DNA of 64,000 bases from positions 62,001 through 126,000 of the forward strand of contig NZ_QOIM01000017.1 in assembly GCF_003323735.1 (NCBI RefSeq), written 5' to 3'. Positions 1-8,842 of the stretch are shown piece after piece (the stretch's first letter is position 1; every line of letters starts with the position of its first letter). Made by a program: the position numbers and the translations under genes. This DNA comes from Streptomyces reniochalinae (GTDB lineage Bacteria > Actinomycetota > Actinomycetes > Streptomycetales > Streptomycetaceae). The notes under the pieces are model-generated. The model had not been told where the DNA came from. It worked only from the letters and a program-made list of their open reading frames with translations, and ran no database searches.

Positions 1-1785
1 GTCGACGCGATGACGGAGACCATGTCCTGCCGCGGTCCGGACGACGCCGGCATCTGGGCGGAAGGACCCGCCGCGCTCGGTCACCGCAGGCTCGCGATCA
101 TCGACCTGCCGGGCGGCAGGCAGCCGATGACCGTCGAGACCCCCGAGGGGAGCGTCGCGATGGTCTACTCGGGGGAGACCTACAACTACACCGAGCTGCG
201 CCGTGAACTGACCGGCCGCGGCCACAGGTTCACCACCGACTCCGACACCGAGGTCGTCCTCCACGCCTACCTGGAGTGGGGCGCGGCGCTGGCCGAGCGG
301 CTGAACGGCATGTACGCCTTCGCCATCTGGGACAGCCGCACCAAGCAGCTCGTCATGGTGCGCGACCGCATGGGCATCAAGCCCTTCTACTACGCCGAGA
401 CGGCCGACGGCGTCCTGTTCGGCTCCGAACCCAAGGCGATCCTGGCCAACCCGCTGGCGCGCCGCGAGGTCACCCTCGACGGGCTCCGCGAGCTGTTCGC
501 CTTCGTCAAGACCCCCGGCCACGCCGTGTGGGAGGGGATGCGCGAGGTCGAGCCCGGCACCGTCGTGACGGTGGACGCGAGCGGCATTCGCACCCACGTC
601 TACTGGACGCTGGAGACCCGGGCGCACACCGACAGCAAGGACGAGACCATCGCGCACGTGCGCGAGCTCATGGACGACATCGTGCGCCGCCAGCTCGTCT
701 CCGACGTGCCGCGCTGCACCCTGCTCTCCGGAGGGCTCGACTCGTCCGCCATGACCGCGCTGGCGGCCAACCAGCTGCGGGAAGGCCCCGGGGAGACCGT
801 CCGCAGCTTCGCCGTCGACTTCGTCGGCCAAGCCGAGAACTTCGTCGCCGACGAACTGCGCGGCACCCCGGACACCCCGTTCGTCCACGACGTGGCGCGC
901 GCCTCGGCCACCGACCACCAGGACATCGTCCTCAGCTCCGACGACCTGGCCGACCCCGAGGTGCGCTCGCGCGTCATCAGGGCCCGCGACATCCCCGCGG
1001 GACTCGGCGACATGGACGCCTCCCTCTACCTGCTCTTCAAGGCCATCCGCCAACACTCGACGGTCGCGCTGTCCGGGGAGTCGGCCGACGAGGTCTTCGG
1101 CGGCTACAAGCACTTCTTCGACGAGGACGCCCGCAAGGGGCAGACCTTCCCCTGGCTGGTGCAGTTCGCCCAGACCCTGGGCGAGGACGACAACGTCCTC
1201 AACGGCTCGGTGAGCCGCGCCCTGGACCTGCCCGGCTACACCCGGGACAGCTACGCCACGGCCACCTCGGGCATCCGGCGCCTGGAGGGGGAGAGCGACT
1301 TCGAGTACCGGATGCGGGTGATCTGCTACCTCCACCTCACCCGGTTCGTGCGCATCCTGCTGGACCGCAAGGACCGCGCCAGCATGGCCGTCGGGCTGGA
1401 GGTGCGCGTCCCCTTCTGCGACCACCGGCTGGTCGAGTACGTCTACAACACCCCCTGGTCCCTCAAGTCGTTCGACGGGCGCGAGAAGAGCCTGCTGCGT
1501 GAGGCGACCGCGGACGTGCTGCCGCGCTCGGTCTACGACCGGGTCAAGAGCCCCTACCCCTCCACGCAGGACCCCAAGTACCACACGGCGTTGCAGGAGA
1601 ACGTCAAGGACCTGCTCGCCAAACCGTCCCACCAGGTCTTCGACCTGGTCAGCAGGGACTGGCTGGAGGGGGCCGTCAAGGTCGAGACCCCGCAGATCAC
1701 CCAGGCCTCCCGGCGCGGCCTCGAACGCGTCCTCGACCTGGCGCTGTGGATGGACATGTACGCCCCCACGCTTACACTCTCCTGA
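1..1785 (+). CDS. asnB: Asparagine synthetase (glutamine-hydrolysing), 5' end cut by window edge
   Basis: The reading frame is open from base 1, so the true start, with the catalytic N-terminal Cys of the glutaminase domain, lies upstream of the window. The enzyme makes asparagine from aspartate, ATP and glutamine in the cytoplasm. The glutaminase half shows SCRGPDDAG and LGHRRLAIID. The synthetase half shows the ATP-pyrophosphate loop SGGLDSS near residue 243 of the visible part and SGESADEVFGGY further on. The visible 594 residues are only slightly short of a full actinobacterial AsnB. A MarR gene follows after about 20 nt in the same direction and may be co-transcribed. Confidence 0.95.
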   Translation, partial: VDAMTETMSCRGPDDAGIWAEGPAALGHRRLAIIDLPGGRQPMTVETPEGSVAMVYSGETYNYTELRRELTGRGHRFTTDSDTEVVLHAYLEWGAALAERLNGMYAFAIWDSRTKQLVMVRDRMGIKPFYYAETADGVLFGSEPKAILANPLARREVTLDGLRELFAFVKTPGHAVWEGMREVEPGTVVTVDASGIRTHVYWTLETRAHTDSKDETIAHVRELMDDIVRRQLVSDVPRCTLLSGGLDSSAMTALAANQLREGPGETVRSFAVDFVGQAENFVADELRGTPDTPFVHDVARASATDHQDIVLSSDDLADPEVRSRVIRARDIPAGLGDMDASLYLLFKAIRQHSTVALSGESADEVFGGYKHFFDEDARKGQTFPWLVQFAQTLGEDDNVLNGSVSRALDLPGYTRDSYATATSGIRRLEGESDFEYRMRVICYLHLTRFVRILLDRKDRASMAVGLEVRVPFCDHRLVEYVYNTPWSLKSFDGREKSLLREATADVLPRSVYDRVKSPYPSTQDPKYHTALQENVKDLLAKPSHQVFDLVSRDWLEGAVKVETPQITQASRRGLERVLDLALWMDMYAPTLTLS

Positions 1786-1803
1786 CCTGATCAGGACGAG
1801 CCC

Positions 1804-2238
1804 GTGAGGGGAGCGATGGGGACCCGGGACGCGGCATTCGACACGGTGATCGCCCTGCACCGGCTGTTGCGCTCACTGCGCAGGACCAGCCCCACGGGCG
1901 GGCTGCAACCCACCCAGCTGATCGTGCTGTCCATGCTGACCGAGGCGGGACCCGGCCGGGTCGGCATGATCGCGGAGCGGGTCCCCTGCTCCCAGCCGAC
2001 CGCCACCGCCGTCGTGGCGGAACTGGAGACGCTCGGCCTGGTGCGCCGGGAACCCGATCCGACCGACGGCCGTGCCACGCGCGTGGCCGTCACCGAGGAG
2101 GGGACCGGCGCACTGCGGGGCGTGGCGCACGGCGAGGCCGAGGAGCTGTTGCGGCGCCTCGGCTCGCTGTCCGACGACGAGGCGGCCCGTCTCCTCGCGG
2201 TGGCGCCGCTGCTGCGGCGGCTCGCCGAGGCAGGGTAG
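1804..2238 (+). CDS. MarR-family transcriptional regulator
   Basis: A 144-residue winged-helix protein with the MarR layout: N-terminal dimerisation helices, the recognition-helix region SQPTATAVVAELETLGLV, then the basic wing RREPDPTDGRATRVAVT. The GTG start has AGGA seven bases upstream. An in-frame ATG at 1816 preceded by GGGGAG is an alternative. It lies just behind asnB on the same strand. The ligand and targets cannot be read from sequence. Confidence 0.88.
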   Translation: MRGAMGTRDAAFDTVIALHRLLRSLRRTSPTGGLQPTQLIVLSMLTEAGPGRVGMIAERVPCSQPTATAVVAELETLGLVRREPDPTDGRATRVAVTEEGTGALRGVAHGEAEELLRRLGSLSDDEAARLLAVAPLLRRLAEAG

Positions 2239-2322
2239 TGAGGCGGGGCGCGGGGGAGGCCGTGGGCCCGCAGCCGGGCGCTGTCCGTGCACCGGCAGCG
2301 GGCCTGCCGGGGCTCTGCCTGG

Positions 2323-3042
2323 CTACAGGGCGCGGGCCTGTGCCGGTGTCGGTGCCGTACCGCCCAGGTGGGCGGGCTGCCACCAGGAGTCGGCGGCGCC
2401 CCCGGGAGAGGCCGGGTACGCCCGCTGGGCGGTCTCCAGCAGTTCGTGCATGCGTTCGCGGAGCCGGTCGGTGAGGCTCAGGGCCGTCTCGTCGGGATCG
2501 GGGCTCACCGGGGGACCGACGCGGATGGTGATGGGCAGGTGGTTGCGCCCGAAGTCCCGCTTGTGCCCCTTCGTCCACAGGCGCTGCGTGCCCCACAGTG
2601 CCATCGGGACGAGCGGTACGCGGGCCTCCTGCGCGAGCCGGGCGGCGCCGGACTTGAAGTCCTTGAGGGTGAAGGAACGGGAGATCGTCGCCTCGGGGAA
2701 GACCCCGATGACCTCGCCCGCGCGCAGGGCGTCCAGTGCGTGCGAGTAGGCGTGCTCGCCGCGCGAGCGGTCGACCGGTATGTGTTTCATGGCGCGCATC
2801 AGGGGCCCGGAGACCTTGTGCCGGAAGACCGAGTCCTTGGCCATGAACCGCACCAGCCGTTTGGCGGGCCGGGCGGCCAGGCCGGTGAAGATGAAGTCCA
2901 GGTAGCTGATGTGGTTGCTCACCAGGACGGCGCCCCCGTGGGCCGGCACGTGCTCGCTGCCGCGTACGTCGAAGCGCAGGTCGAGCGCCTTGAACCAGGC
3001 GCGCGCCGCGCCGATTACGGGCGGGTAGAGGAGATCGGCCAT
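2323..3042 (-). CDS. Lysophospholipid acyltransferase (PlsC/LPLAT family)
   Basis: A 239-residue acyltransferase of the 1-acyl-glycerol-3-phosphate type, expected to act at the inner membrane face in phospholipid synthesis or remodelling. It carries the catalytic HX4D block NHISYLD at about residue 46 and the acceptor block FPEATISRS, a variant of the usual FPEGTRS. A third block around VPLVPMALWG is also present. The start chosen is the ATG at 3042 (MADLLYPP). A longer reading exists upstream but lacks family features. It is divergent from the thioredoxin-like gene. Confidence 0.88.
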   Translation of the reverse strand: MADLLYPPVIGAARAWFKALDLRFDVRGSEHVPAHGGAVLVSNHISYLDFIFTGLAARPAKRLVRFMAKDSVFRHKVSGPLMRAMKHIPVDRSRGEHAYSHALDALRAGEVIGVFPEATISRSFTLKDFKSGAARLAQEARVPLVPMALWGTQRLWTKGHKRDFGRNHLPITIRVGPPVSPDPDETALSLTDRLRERMHELLETAQRAYPASPGGAADSWWQPAHLGGTAPTPAQARAL

Positions 3043-3265
3043 CTCGGGGGGACCCTTTCGTCGGTGCCTGCAAGCGGTCTCCGGCAGGCCTGCGGTGACG
3101 GAACGGGTGGTTCCGTGCACCGGAAACCCACGGTCCGTACTTACGGGTGCGTAACTTCCGGCTCCGGCAGATCGTTCCCCAAAGCATTCCTCCTGGCTAC
3201 CCTCACGGCAGACTTGTCCGTAAGCACGCGGGTATCCCGTACTCAGCCAGGGAATGGAGGCTTTC

Positions 3266-3583
3266 GTGACGCAGCGGGTGAGCGTCGAACAGCTCGGCGG
3301 GCAGTACCTGGGGGAGCGGGCGACGCTCCTGCAGTTCTCCAGCGCCTTCTGCCGGCCCTGCCACGCGACCCGCCGCGTCCTCGCGGACGTGACCGCCATG
3401 GTGCCGGGCGTCGCGCACATCGAGATCGACGCAGAGGAGCACCTGTCGCTGGTGCGCGCGCTCGGGATCGAGGCCACGCCCACGGTGCTCGTCCTCGACC
3501 CGGACGGGTGGATCGTCAAGCGGGCGGCGGGCCAGCCGCGCAAGGCCGACGTGATCGCCGCGCTGGGCGCCGCCCTTGCCTGA
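3266..3583 (+). CDS. Thioredoxin-family protein
   Basis: A 105-residue single-domain thioredoxin fold. The redox motif is FCRPC, where WCGPC is usual, so the tryptophan is replaced and an Arg sits before the Pro. The cis-proline segment IEATPTVLVLD is present. There is no signal peptide, so a cytoplasmic thiol-disulfide role is likely. The GTG at 3266 is chosen because GGAGG lies six bases upstream at 3256-3260. An ATG at 3254 overlaps that ribosome-binding site. It stands just upstream of etfBA on the same strand but separated by about 250 nt. Confidence 0.88.
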   Translation: MTQRVSVEQLGGQYLGERATLLQFSSAFCRPCHATRRVLADVTAMVPGVAHIEIDAEEHLSLVRALGIEATPTVLVLDPDGWIVKRAAGQPRKADVIAALGAALA

Positions 3584-3839
3584 ATCGGACGAGGTGAGCC
3601 GCTCGCCGCCGGTGCGCGGCCGGCGTGCGCGGGCGTGACCCAGATCCCGTTCAGTGGCACTCGCTTCGCGTCGCCCCGCGTGATGGAGTTGGCTCGTCAC
3701 TCTCCCCGTTGGCAACGTCACAGTTCGGCGGTCTTGAGAACGGGGAACGTGCTGGGTGTACTGACGAGTAATATTGTGGACGGACCCGCCGGTCCCGCAG
3801 GGGCCGGAACCCGTAAGTCGAAGCAGTAGGAGAGCCGGC

Positions 3840-4625
3840 GTGAGCTTGAGGATCGTTGTCTGTGTGAAGTACGTGCCCGACGCCACCGGTGACCGGCACT
3901 TCGCGGAGGATCTGACCACCGATCGCGAGTCGGTCGACGGCCTGCTCTCCGAGCTGGACGAGTACGCCGTCGAGCAGGCGCTCCAGATCGCCGACGAGGC
4001 CGACGACGCGGAGATCACCGTGCTGACCGTGGGCCCCGAGGACGCCAAGGACGCGCTGCGCAAGGCGCTGTCCATGGGTGCCGACAAGGCCGTCCACGTC
4101 GAGGACGACGACCTGCACGGCACCGACGCGCTGGGCACCTCCTACGTGCTGGCCAAGGCCATCGAGAAGACCGGCTACGACCTGGTGGTGTGCGGTATGG
4201 CCTCCACCGACGGCACGATGGGCGTGCTGCCCGCGATGCTCGCCGAGCGGCTCGGCGTGCCGCAGGCGACGCTGCTGTCCGAGGTCTCGGTCGAGGACGG
4301 GACGGTCACAGGACGGCGCGACGGCGACGCCGCCACCGAGCAGCTGTCGGCCCAGCTCCCCGCGCTCGTCTCGGTCACCGACCAGTCGGGCGAGGCGCGC
4401 TACCCCTCCTTCAAGGGGATCATGGCGGCCAAGAAGAAGCCCGTCGAGTCGCTGGACCTCGACGACCTGGACATCGACGCCGACGAGGTCGGCCTGGACG
4501 GCGCCTGGACCAAGGTCGAGGACGCGGCCGAACGCCCGCCGCGCTCCGCCGGCACCGTCGTCAAGGACGAGGGCGACGGCGGCAAGCAGCTGGCCGAGTA
4601 CCTGGCGGGCCAGAAGTTCATCTGA
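3840..4625 (+). CDS. etfB: Electron transfer flavoprotein beta subunit
   Basis: A 261-residue ETF beta subunit, which binds AMP and with EtfA carries electrons from acyl-CoA and related dehydrogenases to the membrane quinone pool. Family hallmarks are the start RIVVCVKYVPD, the core GPEDAKDALRKALSMGADKAVH, and VVCGMASTDGTMG (Q replaces M in some homologues). The GTG start has AGGAG about eight bases upstream. EtfA follows 60 nt later in the same direction, so the two form an operon. No partner dehydrogenase or ETF-quinone oxidoreductase gene is in the window. Confidence 0.95.
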   Translation: MSLRIVVCVKYVPDATGDRHFAEDLTTDRESVDGLLSELDEYAVEQALQIADEADDAEITVLTVGPEDAKDALRKALSMGADKAVHVEDDDLHGTDALGTSYVLAKAIEKTGYDLVVCGMASTDGTMGVLPAMLAERLGVPQATLLSEVSVEDGTVTGRRDGDAATEQLSAQLPALVSVTDQSGEARYPSFKGIMAAKKKPVESLDLDDLDIDADEVGLDGAWTKVEDAAERPPRSAGTVVKDEGDGGKQLAEYLAGQKFI

Positions 4626-4685
4626 ACGGCCGCCCTTCCCCGCCTTCCCCGACTCCCTTCCCGATCCGCGCAGGAGAGCAATCCC

Positions 4686-5648
4686 ATGGCTGAAGTCCTT
4701 GTCTACGTCGACCACGTGGACGGCGCCGTCCGCAAGCCCACCCTCGAACTGCTGACCCTGGCCAGGAAGCTGGGTGACCCGGTGGCCGTGCACCTGGGCC
4801 CGAACGCCGAAGAGGCCGCCAAGACGCTCGGCGAGTACGGCGCCACCCGCGTGCTGGCCGCGGACGCCGCCGAGTTCGCCGACTACCTCGTCGTACCGAA
4901 GGTGGACGCGCTCCAGGCCGCCTACGACTCCGTCTCGCCCGCCGCCGTGCTGGTGCCCTCCTCCGCGGAGGGCAAGGAGATCGCCGCCCGCCTCGCCGTG
5001 CGCATCGGCTCGGGCATCATCACCGACGCCGTGGACCTGGAGACCTCGGACGAGGGCCCGGTGGCCACCCAGTCGGTGTTCGCCGCGGCGTTCACCACCA
5101 GGTCCCGCGTCTCCAAGGGCGCGCCGGTCATCACCGTCAAGCCCAACTCCACGAGCCCCGAGGCCGCTTCCGCCGCCGGTGCTCTCGAGGAGCTGTCGGT
5201 CGGCTTCGGCGAGGCCGCCACCGGCACCAAGGTCACCTCGCGCACCCCGCGCGAGTCCACCGGACGCCCGGAGCTGACCGAGGCCGCGATCGTCGTCTCC
5301 GGCGGCCGCGGCGTCAACGGCGCGGAGAACTTCCCGCTGATCGAGGGCCTGGCCGACGCGCTGGGCGCCGCCGTCGGCGCCTCGCGCGCCGCGGTCGACG
5401 CCGGCTGGTACCCGCACTCCCACCAGGTCGGCCAGACCGGCAAGACCGTCTCGCCCCAGCTGTACGTGGCGACCGGCATCTCCGGTGCGATCCAGCACCG
5501 CGCCGGCATGCAGACCTCCAAGACGATCGTGGCCATCAACAAGGACTCCGAGGCCCCGATCTTCGACCTGGTCGACTACGGCATCGTCGGCGACCTCTTC
5601 GAGGTCGTCCCCCAGCTGACCGAGGAGGTCAAGACCCGCAAGGGCTGA
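4686..5648 (+). CDS. etfA: Electron transfer flavoprotein alpha subunit
   Basis: A 320-residue ETF alpha subunit, which binds the FAD of the heterodimer. The C-terminal FAD domain begins with VVSGGRGV near residue 200 and contains the family signature [20 protein letters not shown] followed by GAIQHRAGM. The length is normal. AGGAGAG precedes the ATG. It is the second gene of the etfBA operon and ends ten bases before a strong hairpin terminator. Confidence 0.95.
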   Translation: MAEVLVYVDHVDGAVRKPTLELLTLARKLGDPVAVHLGPNAEEAAKTLGEYGATRVLAADAAEFADYLVVPKVDALQAAYDSVSPAAVLVPSSAEGKEIAARLAVRIGSGIITDAVDLETSDEGPVATQSVFAAAFTTRSRVSKGAPVITVKPNSTSPEAASAAGALEELSVGFGEAATGTKVTSRTPRESTGRPELTEAAIVVSGGRGVNGAENFPLIEGLADALGAAVGASRAAVDAGWYPHSHQVGQTGKTVSPQLYVATGISGAIQHRAGMQTSKTIVAINKDSEAPIFDLVDYGIVGDLFEVVPQLTEEVKTRKG

Positions 5649-5656
5649 CCACCGCG

Positions 5657-5697
5657 ACCGAGGGGCCCCGCACCGGTCCGGTGCGGGGCCCCTCGGT
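5657..5697. terminator. Bidirectional terminator between etfA and the SSI-like gene
   Basis: A perfect inverted repeat: arms of about 17 bp at 5657-5674 and 5680-5697 around a short loop, with GGGGCCCCGC in one arm. There is no long T-tract, as usual in Streptomyces. It sits between two convergent genes and can serve both. Confidence 0.85.
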
Positions 5698-5743
5698 GTG
5701 CGCGCCAGCGTCCCCTTTCGTTCCCGGGGCGGCAGGCGGCCGC

Positions 5744-6187
5744 TCAGAAGGAGAAGACGGCAGCGCCCTCGGCGCTCTTCACGCAGGGGTTGGCCCAGGT
5801 GCGTTCGAAGTCGACGCGCTCGCCCTGCCACACGCCCTGCGCGGTGACCGTGACCGGCCGCCACTCCCGGGTGCACAGCCGGTCCTCTTCGCCGGCCAGC
5901 GCCGTGAAGTCCCCCTTGGCCGCGCGGAGCTGGGCGCACGCCGTGTCGGCGGCGGGGTGGGTGCCGGAAGGGGTGGGCGCGCAGCTGAGGGTGACGGCAC
6001 GCTTCGCCGCCGCGGCGGCGCTGTCCCCGTCGGTGACGGTGAGGACCAGGGCCGAGGGGGCGTAGAGCGAGGTGGCCTGGGCGGGCGCGGCCTGGGCGGG
6101 CGCGGCCGCGAGGGCGAACGCGCTGACGGTCCCCGTCACAGCGGCCGCCAGAGTGAGGGCGGCGCTCCGGGACGCGGTCTTCCGCAT
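5744..6187 (-). CDS. Secreted subtilisin inhibitor-like protein (SSI family), predicted trypsin-type
   Basis: A 147-residue precursor with a Sec signal peptide: MRKTASRS, a hydrophobic Ala/Leu stretch, and AQA-type cleavage near residue 33. The mature part matches the Streptomyces subtilisin inhibitor fold: YAPSALVLTV, GTHPAA, VWQGERVDFERT, and a C-terminal VFSF. Its four cysteines (69, 84, 105, 135) fit the two SSI disulfides. The reactive-site P1 residue, Met73 in classical SSI, aligns with Arg107 in C-T-R-E. Known SSI proteins with Arg or Lys at P1 inhibit trypsin-like proteases. The ATG at 6187 is preceded by GGAAGG. Longer upstream readings would bury the signal peptide. Confidence 0.92.
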   Translation of the reverse strand: MRKTASRSAALTLAAAVTGTVSAFALAAAPAQAAPAQATSLYAPSALVLTVTDGDSAAAAAKRAVTLSCAPTPSGTHPAADTACAQLRAAKGDFTALAGEEDRLCTREWRPVTVTAQGVWQGERVDFERTWANPCVKSAEGAAVFSF

Positions 6188-6496
6188 TGTGTGCTTCCTT
6201 CCGCTTTTTGAGGGTTGTGCCGGACCGGCGAGCTCGAGTCTGCCGAGTCCGCAGGGGTGAAGCACATCGGCACCACGCGTTTCGGTAACGTTTTGCATTG
6301 AATCAGTGGCGCAAAGTGACGCACGCCCGCCGTGTCCGCCTGCGGTGATCTCCCGTTGTTCGCCTCCGGTTCGGCCCCGTCGGCCGAAAGCCGCCCCTCC
6401 GCATTGGCCGAATTGCGGGTCATGATCCCGCGCCGTGTGTCATGGCCCCCGCCGAACGCGCGGCGAAGCGGCGCCCCCGCCGGCTCAGGTGAACCC

Positions 6497-6525
6497 TTGA
6501 CTGGCTGGTCAGGGGGCCATAACGT
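6497..6525 (+). promoter_or_regulatory. Predicted promoter of the DUF6986 gene
   Basis: TTGACT at 6497-6502 and TAACGT at 6520-6525 are separated by 17 bp, close to the HrdB consensus. A start site near 6532 would leave a leader of about 70 nt. TGAC and GTCA arms (6498-6511) overlap the -35 and could be a repressor site. The rest of 6188-6601 between the divergent genes shows no gene. Confidence 0.55.
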
Positions 6526-6601
6526 CGCGGCATCCGGGGCTTCAACGTTTTGTTGATTCCGGGTGTCATCGGCACGTTGTCGTCAGCGAGAAGGAGCGTA
6601 G

Positions 6602-7879
6602 ATGTCGCAGGGTGGGACGGCCGGGACCAGCTTGGGCGCCGGCGTCGTGGGGGAGGTGGCCGAGGCGCTGGCGCCGGTGGACGCCGAACTCGCGCGGCGG
6701 TACCCGGGAGACCCGGGCACGCGGCAACCGGTGCACACCGTGTACGTGCCCGCCGACGCCGTCTCGTCCGGCACGGCCGGCGAGTGGGGCGAGGCGGCCC
6801 TCGCGCTGCTCGACGCGCACGCCCCGGACGCGGGCGCGCTCGCCCGCGTCCTGGACATGGACGAGTCGCTGGCCGGCCCCGTCTACGACCGCATACGCGA
6901 CAAGCTGCGCCGCGAGCCCGTCGAGGACCTGCGCATCGACTTCGAGGACGGCTACGGGGTCAGGTCCGACGAGGAGGAGGACGCCGCGGCGGTCCGTGCC
7001 GCCAAGCTGGTCGCCGACGCCTTCGCCGGCGGAGCCGAAGGGCCCGTCCCGTCGTACGCCGGCATCCGCATGAAGTGCATGGAGGCCGCCGTCCGCGACC
7101 GCGGCATCCGCACCCTCGATCTCTTCCTCACCGGGCTGATGGAGGCCGGCGGCCTGCCGGACGGGCTGGTGCTGACGCTGCCCAAGGTGACCTACGCCGA
7201 GCAGGTCACCGCGATGGTCCGGCTCTGCGAGGAGTTCGAGAAGGCCCGCGGTCTCCAGCACGGCCGCATCGGGTTCGAGATCCAGATCGAGACCACCCAG
7301 TCGATCCTGGGCGCCGACGGCCGGGCGACGGTGGCCCGGATGATCGACGCCGCTCAGGGCAGGGCGACCTCGCTGCACTACGGCACGTTCGACTACAGCG
7401 CCTCGTGCGGCGTCTCCGCCGCCTACCAGGCGATGGACCACCCGGCCGCGGACCACGCCAAGGCCGTCATGCAGGTCGCCGCCGCCGGTACCGGCGTCCG
7501 CCTCTCGGACGGCTCCACCAACGTCCTCCCGGTGGGCGACCGGGCCCAGGTCCACGACGCCTGGCGGCTCCACCACCAGCTGGTGCGCCGTTCGCTGGCC
7601 CGCGCCTACTACCAGGGCTGGGACATGCACCCCGGCCACCTGCCCACCCGCTACGCCGCCGTCTACGCCTTCTACCGCGAGGGCCTGCGGCGTGCGGGTG
7701 AACGCCTGGCGGCCTACGTGGCGCAGACGGCCGGCGAGGTCGCCGACGAGCCCGCGAGTGCCCGCGCGCTGAGCGGGTACCTGCTCCGCGGCCTGGACTG
7801 CGGCGCGCTCGACACCGCGGAGGTCAAGGAGGCCTCCGGTCTCGACCGGGCCGAGCTCGACCGCCTCGCGGGGCGCTGA
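6602..7879 (+). CDS. Aldolase/citrate-lyase-like protein (DUF6986)
   Basis: A 425-residue protein resembling HpcH/HpaI aldolase and CitE-like TIM-barrel enzymes. Features are the acidic metal-type motif RIDFEDGYG near residue 113, the IRMKCMEA strand, LVLTLPKV, and GFEIQIETTQSILG near residue 224, matching the strand order of CitE-type barrels. AGAAGGAG precedes the ATG. The expected chemistry is metal-dependent C-C bond cleavage of a small acyl or oxo-acid. The substrate is not known to me. It stands alone between a strong promoter and a strong terminator. Confidence 0.75.
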   Translation: MSQGGTAGTSLGAGVVGEVAEALAPVDAELARRYPGDPGTRQPVHTVYVPADAVSSGTAGEWGEAALALLDAHAPDAGALARVLDMDESLAGPVYDRIRDKLRREPVEDLRIDFEDGYGVRSDEEEDAAAVRAAKLVADAFAGGAEGPVPSYAGIRMKCMEAAVRDRGIRTLDLFLTGLMEAGGLPDGLVLTLPKVTYAEQVTAMVRLCEEFEKARGLQHGRIGFEIQIETTQSILGADGRATVARMIDAAQGRATSLHYGTFDYSASCGVSAAYQAMDHPAADHAKAVMQVAAAGTGVRLSDGSTNVLPVGDRAQVHDAWRLHHQLVRRSLARAYYQGWDMHPGHLPTRYAAVYAFYREGLRRAGERLAAYVAQTAGEVADEPASARALSGYLLRGLDCGALDTAEVKEASGLDRAELDRLAGR

Positions 7880-7893
7880 GCCCCGCCCAGTCC

Positions 7894-7928
7894 CCGGGCG
7901 GCCGCCCTGGTCTCGCGCGGCCGCCCGG
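7894..7928 (+). terminator. Terminator of the DUF6986 gene
   Basis: A perfect 12-bp stem (7894-7905 with 7917-7928), an 11-nt loop, then CTCTTG. It lies 15 bases after the stop codon. Confidence 0.8.
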
Positions 7929-8099
7929 CTCTTGCGTACCGCGAGCCGGTGCGTGCTGTGCCGTCCCGCGTACCGGGGCGCTGTCGCCCGCGAGCCGATG
8001 TGCTGCCGCCTGTGGGCCGGAGCGCGCGGCCCCGCAGGCCGGACAGGCGGGGCCGTCCAACTCCGCCGCGTGCCACTGGGGGAGGGCGCCGAGCCGCGG

Positions 8100-8606
8100 T
8101 CAGCCGCCGGACCCCAGCCGCTCCCACCGGTCGGCGAGCGACGTCAGCTCCCCCAGGAGCCGTTCGCGGCCGGCCGGGTCGTACCCGGCGAGCAGCTGCT
8201 CGTCCAACTCCCGCACCCGTGCCTCGGCCGCCTCCAGGGTGCGCTCCCCCTCCTGTGTGAGGTACAGCAGCTTGCGGCGGCCGTCGGCCGCCGTCGTCCT
8301 GCGTTCCAGCAGCCCACGCTTCTCCAGCCGTTGCGCCAGGTCCGCCATGGTCGAGGTGTCCAGTGCGACGGCCGAGGCCAGGGAGCTCTGGTCGCTGCCG
8401 GGGTAGACGTGCACCGTGGTCAGCACGGCGAACTGCGGTCCGGTCAGTGTCCGGTCCACGGCACGCACCCAAGCCGCCAGATACGCCTGGTGCAGGCGTC
8501 TGACCTGATAGCCCGGCGCGGTCGTGAGCCGCTCGGGAGCGGCAGGCGGCGACGCGGGCGCGGCCGGAGCCGCGGAATCCGCAGGAGTCGGGGTCTTGTC
8601 AGCCAT
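8100..8606 (-). CDS. MarR-family transcriptional regulator
   Basis: 168 residues. The first 27 are a Pro/Ala-rich tail, followed by a MarR fold: LTGPQFAVLTTVHVYPG, the recognition region SSLASAVALDTSTMADLAQRLEKRGLLERR, and the wing TTAADGRRKLLYLT. This subclass often controls degradation of aromatic or other small organic compounds by binding the substrate. The ATG at 8606 starts the Pro/Ala tail. It is convergent with the DUF6986 gene and divergent from the MBL-fold gene, its nearest candidate target. Confidence 0.88.
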   Translation of the reverse strand: MADKTPTPADSAAPAAPASPPAAPERLTTAPGYQVRRLHQAYLAAWVRAVDRTLTGPQFAVLTTVHVYPGSDQSSLASAVALDTSTMADLAQRLEKRGLLERRTTAADGRRKLLYLTQEGERTLEAAEARVRELDEQLLAGYDPAGRERLLGELTSLADRWERLGSGG

Positions 8607-8842
8607 AGAGCCACTTAAGCACGGCAGTTGGACAGGTCAGGAAGCGCGGGGCGGACCGCCGCATTCCGCCGGAGGCGGCGTACGGGACCCCTGGCCGGCA
8701 CGCTGGGAAAGCTCCGCCCGTGTACGGTCCCGTGTCCGGACTCTCACCGCGGGTCACCGCGCGCAGAGCCCGGGGGAATGATCTCCCCCTCTCGTGCGCA
8801 TCACGGCCGCACCGTGGGTACCGCGCGGAGCGGAGGTGGACC

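Noticed and set aside
3735..3774. Possible etfB promoter (TTGAGA ... TGTACT or TAATAT)
   Set aside because: No pair of boxes had both good sequence and spacing.
3651..5939. A 762-codon open frame on the minus strand over etfBA
   Set aside because: It is antisense to two clear genes, with composition (G, V, D, L, Q rich) typical of shadow frames in GC-biased DNA.
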